From: Ligustrum vulgare
Taxonomy: Eukaryota > Streptophyta > Magnoliopsida > Lamiales > Oleaceae
Assembly (NCBI GenBank): GCA_963555705.1
Contig: OY743184.1
Location: forward strand, 31,754,614 to 31,818,613
Length of the DNA stretch: 64,000 nucleotides
Reading direction: 5' to 3'
Under the pieces are notes generated by a model. That model was not told the origin of the DNA and did no database searches. It was given only the letters and a program-made list of their open reading frames with translations. Position 1 is the stretch's first letter, and every line of letters begins with the position of its first letter. Positions 56,890 through 64,000 of this stretch are shown piece after piece. The position numbers were made by a program, and so were the translations under genes.

Positions 56890-59256
56890 ATGGGCTATGT
56901 ACATCTGTGTGCGATTTTTGAGTCGCAATCCGCCTTGTTAGTGATTGATGAAGGATGCAACTACACTAAATTCGTGGACACAGTAATAACGGAGTTTGGG
57001 ATCGACCGAAACAAGGTGGCAGTGTCAATGAGCTATCAATTGAGTGGTGACATAAACCCAGTAAGAATAAAGAATGATAATAGTCTGATGTCCTATTTGA
57101 CACTGAAGAATATGAATAAAGATCCCTCGAAATATCTTGCGACAATTGAGATCACCTTATTGGAAACGGTGTATAGACCAGGTAATTTCAACTTCATGGA
57201 GCCAGTTGAAGTCACACATGGTTGCAATGTAGATCAACATTCGACATATGGATTTGCATCGGACGTATGTGCTGTGACCGCTACGGCAGATGTAATATTT
57301 GATGAAACAGTTGAGATCAATGTAACAAACCCTGATGCCAGGGATGTAGAGGTGAATAGGATTTTCAAGAACAAAGAAATACTAAAATTGAGCATGTCCT
57401 TTTATGCAATACATAATATGTTTGAATTCGTCGTTCTCAGGTCGGACAAGAAGGAATATGTTGTGAGATGCTCAAATGACACCTGCAATTGGATTTGCAG
57501 GTCATCCAGATTGGGGAAAACTGACCTATTCAAGATTAGATACATTCATGATGGTCATACATGTGGTTCCAATATAGTTTTGGGGTCACATAGGAAAATC
57601 TCAACTGCAGTTGTCTCTTCATGCATTAAATACAAACTCAGCTCAAGTCGCACAACTTACAAACCAAACGACATATGCAACGACATGTTGCACACTTATG
57701 GTGTTTCGCTGAATTACGTTAAAGCTTGGAGATCAAGGGAGAAGACTTTGAGATTGATTAGGGGAGACCCAGAAGAATTGTTTCAACATGTACCAGGTTT
57801 TTTGCATATGATTGAAAGAAATAACCCAGGGTCGGTCACAGGGATTCATATTGATACTGATAATAGGTTCAGATATTGTTTCATGGCCATAGGTGCCTCT
57901 ATTCGTGGATGGATGCATTGTAGGCCTATAATTGTTGTTGATGGAACGTATTTGAATGGACAATACGGTGGTACTCTGTTTACAGTATGTACGCAGGATG
58001 CAAATAATAGCATTTTTATACTAGCATTTGGAATTGGCGATAGTGAGAATGATAGATCGTGGAAATGGTTTTTTGAACAGTTGAAGAAGGCATATGGTAC
58101 AAGAGAAGGTCTATGATTTGTATCGGATCGTCACGAGAGTATAAGGAAGGGTATAGAAAGTGTATATCCCGGAACATGTCATGGTATATGTTCGTATCAC
58201 TTACTGCAGAATCTGAAGAAGCATTATGGAAAATCAGGTCACAATATAACAGAACCGTATAATTACGCTGTTCGTGCTTATACATTCTCAGAGTTCGAAT
58301 ACCAAATGTTGCAATTGGACGCTATTGATGAAGGTATTAGGGGTTATTTGGTAAGTATGCTAAATTAGTCAATTAATTGCTGTTTTTTCGTGTATAAGTA
58401 AAGCTGTAGCTAATGAATTTCTTGTTTACTGAACTTATTTCTAACAGCGAGAAGTGGGTTATGAAAACTGGTCTAGATACCACATGCCCGAAAACAGGTA
58501 TTCAACGATGACGTCTAACATAGTAGAATCAGTTAATGTTGTGACAAAATCAGCCAAAAACTTTCCTATAGTGTCGTTGCTAGAGTCATTGAGGCAAACG
58601 GTACAAAACTGGTTCTTCAAAAATAGGGACAGTGCACAAGGCACTTTCACAAAGCTTTCAAGCAAGTACGAGAAATTGTTGAGAGGTTGTAGCACGGAAC
58701 TACGGAGCCTAAGGGTAATTGTATAATTTGCGACCTTGTTGCAACGTTGCATTTGTTAATTTACAGCTATAATCATGAATGTTGGGAATTGTTTCAGGTG
58801 TCACCATCAAATCATGCAATGTATTCAGTACTATATGAATATGCATCCTTCGTGGTCGATATAGAGCAGCATAAATGTACATGTAGGATGATTCAGGTAG
58901 ACCATATGCCATGTCCACATGCTCTAGCTGTGATAGCATTCACAAAGAGGGATCCCTATGAATACTGTTCTTACTATTACACAAGAAATGCTTATAAGTC
59001 TACATACCGAGACAGTGTGTTCCCACTAGGAAATCCCAGTGAATGGAAATGGCCAGATGAAGTTACTAAAGTTGTTGTGTTACCTCCCAACCAGAAGAGG
59101 AGTACGGGAAGACCATCGGAGAAGAGGAAGAGATCAGCTTGTGAAGGAAAGCCGAAGATGAAATGCGGACGATGTGGCGGGAGGGGGCACAACCGCCGGT
59201 CTTGTACAAGTTTGTTTCCCATCAGTCAGAAGAGTGCAGGATGCATAAGTAAATAA
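56890..59256 (+). CDS. MuDR/MULE transposase with SWIM zinc finger (one nonsense codon)
   Basis: Exons 56890-58350, 58448-58714 and 58798-59256, with GT/AG introns at 58351-58447 and 58715-58797, give 729 codons. The ATG at 56890 follows an acceptor-like ACATACAG, so a leader intron is possible. N-terminal MuDR region; a WRKY/GCM-like Cys-His zinc region ~57455-57560 (VRCSNDTCNWICRSS, HDGHTC). The MULE catalytic core has D in IIVVDGTYLNG, D in FVSDRHESI and CSYH, then TSNIVESVN. A SWIM finger (CTCRMIQVDHMPCPHALAVI) follows and the end has a zinc knuckle (CGRCGGRGHNRRSC). The stop TGA at 58114-58116 sits where related proteins have Cys before FVSDRH, so this copy carries a single-base inactivation. 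The second intron could instead end at 58766, but that breaks the frame. Confidence 0.85.
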
Positions 59257-59399
59257 ATTTTTTTGACTAGTAGTCGTTGATGTGAAAGTATTTCTTTATG
59301 ATGAACTTAATTTGTTACTTGATGTTCAATAAGTTTTATATTCACAACATTGATGTAGGATGTTGGGTTGAATTACTGAATATAAATTGTTAGAAGGTT

Positions 59400-61330
59400 G
59401 GTATATTATATTAATATCATGGTCTCACATTTAAAAATGTTACCACTTGTTGCTGGGGTTAAACGGTACACGATGAATATCAAAATGTGAATTTGTTAAT
59501 GTGACCTGGATAAATGTGAATGTGACCAGATGCCTATATCATTATGAAACCTACCAGTTCACAGTAGTGATTTTAAATTACAAGGGTACTTGTAACTTCG
59601 AGGAATTCAACTGTGCATGATGATCATGGAATGTGAAGAATGTGAATTTGAGCTTTTTAAATGTAAATGTGACCACACAATGAATACATTAATCTGAAAA
59701 GATTATGTTGTATACTAGGTCCTTACATCATACGAGAGTTGATTTAAATTACAGGGTTCCTGATATTGAACTGTGCAGGAATCTGAAAACTGTAAATGTG
59801 AACAAATGAAATTTATTAGTGACCTAATGCTTACATCATGCTTGAAGCCTGAGATTACACAATACACAATGGTGAATCTTAATTATAGTGGTTCATTGTA
59901 AGTTTCCAGTAAAGTCAACTGGGGAGGATGAAATATGGAATGTGATAAACAAGAATGTGACCAAAAGCATGATTACATTGTAATTCTGACCTAAATGGGA
60001 CCTGATGAACTGTACATGTGACCTAATGAACTATACATGTGACTTGATGAAATAATGAAGTGTATTTGTGACTTAATGCTTATATCAAGCTTGATTCCTG
60101 ACATTACACATTAAACAATGGTGAATCTAGAATATAGGGTTCATTGCAATTACCACTTGTTGCAGGCTTCCTGCTATTGAACTGTGGAGGAATCTGAAAA
60201 ATGTGAATGTGAACAAATGAAATGTAGTTGTGACCTAATTCTTACATCATGCATGAAGCCTGAGATTACACATTACACAATGCTGAAACTTAATTATAGG
60301 GGTTCATTGTAAATTTCCATTAAAGTCAACTGTGGAGGATGATATATGGAATGTGATAAACATGAATGTGACCAAAGCATGATTATATTGTAATTGTGAC
60401 CTCCATGTGACCTGCTGACCTGTAAATGAGACCTGATGAACTGAATGACTTGGTGAACAGTAAATGTGATCAAATGATGATTACAGTATTCAGAAGTAAA
60501 TTCTGTACAATGTAATTGTGACCTATATGCTTATGCAATTCTGAATCTTGCCATTTATCAATAGTGACCTCTGATTCCAGTAAATCAACTGAAGAGGGTG
60601 AAATATGATATGTGAACATTTAAAAGTGACCTGTATTCCAACAAAGATCATACACCAACATCTTTGCATAAATTCCTATGTATTAGTAATTGATAAACTC
60701 ATGTGAACTGTACATGTGTCCTAGTGAACTATACATGTGACTTGATGAAATAATGAAGTGTATTTGTGACTTAATGCTTATATCAAGCTTGATTCCTGAC
60801 ATTGCACATTAAACAATGGTGAATCTAGTGCTTACATCATGCATGAAGCCTGAGATTACACATTACACAATGCTGAAACTTAATTATAGGGGTTCATTGT
60901 AAATTTCCATTAAATTCAACTGTGGAGGATGATATATGGAATGTGATAAACATGAATGTGACCAAAGCATGATTATATTGTAATTGTGAACCCCATGTGA
61001 CCTGCTGAACTGTAAATGAGACCTGATGAACTGAATGTGGAGGGTGAAATATGGAATGTGATAAACATGAATGTGACCTGGTGAACAGTAAATGTGACCA
61101 AATGATGATTACAATATTCAGAAGTAAATTCTGTACAATGTAATTGTGACCTATATGCTTATGCAAGTCTGAATCTTGCCTTTTATCAATAGTGACCTCT
61201 GATTCCAGTAAATCATCCGCAGAGGGTGAAATATGAAATGTGAATATTTAAAAGTGACCTGTATTCCAACAAAGATCATACACCAACATCTTTGCATAAA
61301 TTCCTATGTATTAGTAATTGATAAACTCAC
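59400..61330. repeat. Motif array (about two dozen TGTGACC/T) with ~600-bp tandem duplication
   Basis: TGTGAC(C/T) or AGTGACC recurs roughly every 50-90 bp on the plus strand, often as AATGTGACC. Two large copies, about 60040-60700 and 60735-61328, share ATGTGACTTGATGAAATAATG, ATCATGCATGAAGCCTGAG and CAAAGATCATACACCAACATC; a partial third lies at 59810-59970. No coding frame. It separates the two convergent MULE genes. Confidence 0.85.
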
Positions 61331-61514
61331 AATGAGTGAAGGGAAGCAGTGATATAGATTTTAAAAAATATAAAATAAAATGTTTTACATCCATGGATCA
61401 CCAACTAGCTGAAATGTGGTTATGTACATCTACATTTCACCAAAAGCACTAACTCTGTTAGTCTTGTACTGTTACAAAAATATTAAAATATCTAGAACAC
61501 GGAAGCACGTGAAA

Positions 61515-63968
61515 TCACTCTTCATCTATGACAATGCTTTCAACATTAGGTGGAATACGATTTTCTATTTTCCTAATTTCGCGGTGCTTGAACAGGGAAG
61601 CAGCTACATCCAACTGTGCAGCTTTGGCATCAAAGTCCATAGGCATTGACTTCATTTTCCGATGCAATAGGTATAGCGCATACTCAATGACAAAAATCCC
61701 GCAATCATGCCTGGGCCGTCAAAAAGAAGTTCACGTTAATAAAATGTATGAAATAACAAAACATTCCTTGTTTAATAAAATGTGGGAACGCACCCATTTT
61801 TTTGCTGTGGGATGCCCTGTTCCATGTCCAACCTAAGCTGCTGCTGATCTTTATTAGGGAGGTTGGATGCTCTGCTCCAAATACCAGTTTCTTTCATCAA
61901 AGCCGGGATGAGCTTGTAAAATGCTTGAACCCCCTCAAAGACCATATTGGTTCGGTATGTCCTGGAGCAAGAGTTGAAGCTTGTCATCCTGTGTTTTTTG
62001 ATGTTGAGCAAGGCAAGCATCCAGTGTGCCTTATTAGATGGCAATATTGGAATAAGCACATAATCAACCTCAGCCCATGGGGAGTTCAATTCCAATCGTC
62101 CCCCCGTCATGATCTCTTTGAAATAAGTTGCAAAAGATAGCACTGACGGGTCAGTCATGAACTTTATAAACAAAGGTTTCAGCAATCCTTGAAATGAAGA
62201 GTCTGTTGTAGTGAACCTCCCCCGTATGTTAGGACCATGTTTTGCTAGGTGCCGTATAAAATGGAAGCACGCATATATGTGCTGTAATATTAAACAAATT
62301 CAATGTTAAATATACTATGTGACTTCGCAATCTTAATACATGTGTTTGTGAACTTACCGTGCTACATAGCGAAGAGTTGGGGTTGACAAGGTCATGCCAC
62401 CATGTTTTGGAACCAACTGGAACAGGTCCAATTGAAATGGGGGTATATCTCATCGTCGTCGTCACTGAATTTTTTCCTGCACATGAAATAATATTTCATG
62501 TTCACAAAACTTATATAAAAAAGGTTAAATAGTTACAACTTTGAAAACAGAATCAAAAGACTTACTTGTTATTAGGCTTATAACCCCTATTAAACCAGTT
62601 GTTGAACGTCTTTATATTGGCATCATCCGCACGCTGGTTGTACTTCTGAAAAACAAGAATATGTTCGGATGGTTTGATGTGTTTCTCTTCACCAACAAGA
62701 AAGGGAGACCTCAGTGATCTAGGAAGCCGTGTTGCTCTCTTCACTGGTAGTCCTGGTGTTCTAGACTGCATGTATTCACATATGAGGTCACAAGCTATAA
62801 GCGAGAGATCATTTAATATTGCGCATGTTCATTTAGACATCCATATGAGTTTTTTGTTGTCCTTACTTGCTGTTCCATTTCTTTACATTCCTGCACTACA
62901 GCAACAACTATTTTGTCTAATTTCCCCTGTGGCTCTCCATGTGTTCCCATTCCAAAAGATGTGATAGTTTGTTCCGGTGACTGTTTGTGGCCCGTGCCTA
63001 TATCAAAAGAAGGGCTCTTGAATGTAACTGTTATCGGGGCATCATCCTCTGGGTACATCTTCCCCTTTCCCTTGACATCATATAGTTGACTTGAATTTGG
63101 AGCCTACATACATTTCCAGTGAAACCATGTTTGTAATGTTCTATATTTTTGCAACATATCAATAAATGAAATTCAGGCTACCAAATAGAAAGTGTACCTC
63201 CTGGGGCACAGGAACATCAGGTTGCTGCGACTTATCCTTGAAGCTGTTTTGGAAGGTTTCCAGTGCACGTGATATCATTGTAGACATAGAATCAGACAAG
63301 AATTGGAGTTCAGACCTTAATTCATTCATCTCATTCTTTATATCATGCTGTGAATTCAAAATGACATTTAGTAGGTCTGATCTGTGGTTCTGCACAAGTT
63401 TGAGCTATGACCTCAATTCATTCACCTCCCCAGTCAGTCTCATGTTCTGTGATTGAACCTCAGATATTTGCGCTATGACCTCATTCTTCCATCTGTCATA
63501 CTCCTGCAAAACATATGAGTTGAAAAAAATTAGAATGTTTACATTGTCAATAATATATTTTTGTTGAATAATTAATTAACAGGATACAGTGTTAGGAGCA
63601 GGCTCCTCTTCTGGCTGCGAATCATTAGTATTCATTGTAGGAATGTAGTCGGGTTCAGTGGAATGCATAAAGTCAGCCTCATCTAATGCCAGCCTCTGCT
63701 GGTAAGTCATGTTATCAAACTCATCATCGCGCTTGTGGCTTGTTGGTGGAGGAGGGTCGACAAAATCATCATCTTCGTTGCTAATGTCACTAGCGTGGCC
63801 CAATCTCCCGTTAGTAATAAGCAATGGTTTTGTCTTGGATTTTGAGGCATGTTTATATGAACATTCAGAAACCTCATCTCCTGGTTGTCGTGGTTTAACA
63901 TATGTCACCCCAGCCATGTGATTTTGTGCAATCTCCATTGGGCTAGGATCTAGGTCACATACTTCGAC
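61515..63968 (-). CDS. Ulp1/C48 cysteine-protease-like protein of the MULE, 5' end outside window
   Basis: Minus-strand exon model: 63588-63968, 63198-63503, 62867-63103, 62566-62765, 62358-62476, 61794-62281, 61515-61710. The N-terminal part is acidic and low in conservation, then a coiled-coil-like segment (EVNELRS, NEMNELRSELQFLSDSM). A linker has RSPFLVGEEKHIKPSE. The C-terminal C48 domain has LIPILPSNKAHWMLALLNI (His), SFNS where the family has an Asp, and GHDCGIFVIEYALYLL (Cys). A TAG at 63405-63407 interrupts the coiled coil where the neighbouring repeat has Glu. The fifth exon's entry and exit phases conflict, implying a small indel or a wrong splice site. Ulp1 enzymes cleave SUMO conjugates; the role in MULEs is unknown. 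Confidence 0.75.
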
Positions 63969-64000
63969 CTATGAATCAAAGATTTGAAAATGGTAAACAT

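Larger units (their letters stand above)
55757..64000. mobile_element. Mutator-like element with MuDR-type transposase and Ulp1 protease gene (Kaonashi-like), right end outside window
   Basis: A MuDR-type transposase on the plus strand and an Ulp1-like gene on the minus strand converge, separated by a 2.2-kb motif-rich spacer. This combination is known from plant Ulp1-carrying MULEs (Kaonashi in Arabidopsis, similar elements in melon). GGTCACAT motifs precede the transposase and ATGTGACC motifs follow it. The left border is set arbitrarily after the TA repeat; no long terminal inverted repeat or 9-bp duplication could be checked because the right end is missing. Confidence 0.7.

Overview
This window is nuclear DNA of a eudicot plant: AT-rich, intron-bearing, and dominated by layered transposable elements. 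I see one ordinary host gene in full. It is an AINTEGUMENTA (ANT) orthologue on the minus strand (14466-18014, nine coding exons including a 9-nt micro-exon, 610 aa). Species cannot be fixed from the sequence.

Layout, left to right. 1-7896: a decayed Ty1/copia element (copia A, plus strand) split by three insertions: a gag-only Athila-like gypsy element on the minus strand (1080-6104), a Tourist-type MITE (6569-6729) and a hAT-type MITE (6798-7313). 7902-12958: a complete but inactivated minus-strand copia element (copia B) with 359-bp LTRs, a perfect TSD and non-TG/CA termini. 14466-18014: ANT, with a MITE in one intron and a 582-bp hAT-type MITE (18637-19218) just upstream. 19340-24130: a dense nest of foldback MITEs. 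25046-30939: a 5.9-kb LTR element (D) that lacks recognisable pol but carries an antisense ORF of 181 codons with a basic/Cys4 motif. 31940-33860: a 1.9-kb solo LTR with two tandem arrays, followed by further minisatellites to 35.6 kb.

36041-52085: a third copia element (copia C, plus strand) whose leader was opened by a gag-protease-only gypsy element (37792-41748) and by a 5.9-kb CACTA transposon (42027-47902). The CACTA itself holds a solo LTR of the same gypsy family and exon-intron fragments of a cyclin-B gene and a MYB-like gene. 52086-54180 holds LTR fragments, and 54183-54965 a hAT transposase remnant.

55757 to the right edge looks like a Mutator-like element of the Ulp1-carrying (Kaonashi-like) type. 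A plus-strand MuDR-type transposase (56890-59256, one nonsense codon) converges on a minus-strand Ulp1/C48 cysteine-protease gene (61515-63968, running off the window). Between and beside them lie arrays of a GGTCACAT/ATGTGACC motif in opposite orientations on the two sides.

Apart from ANT, the coding sequences belong to mobile elements and most are broken. The best candidates for novelty are the antisense ORF in element D, the MULE with its Ulp1 partner and inverted motif arrays, the gene-capturing CACTA, and the TTACGGCCGTAA palindrome clusters in the gypsy LTRs. Exon borders, TSDs, PBSs and repeat periods were read by eye; no database search was possible.
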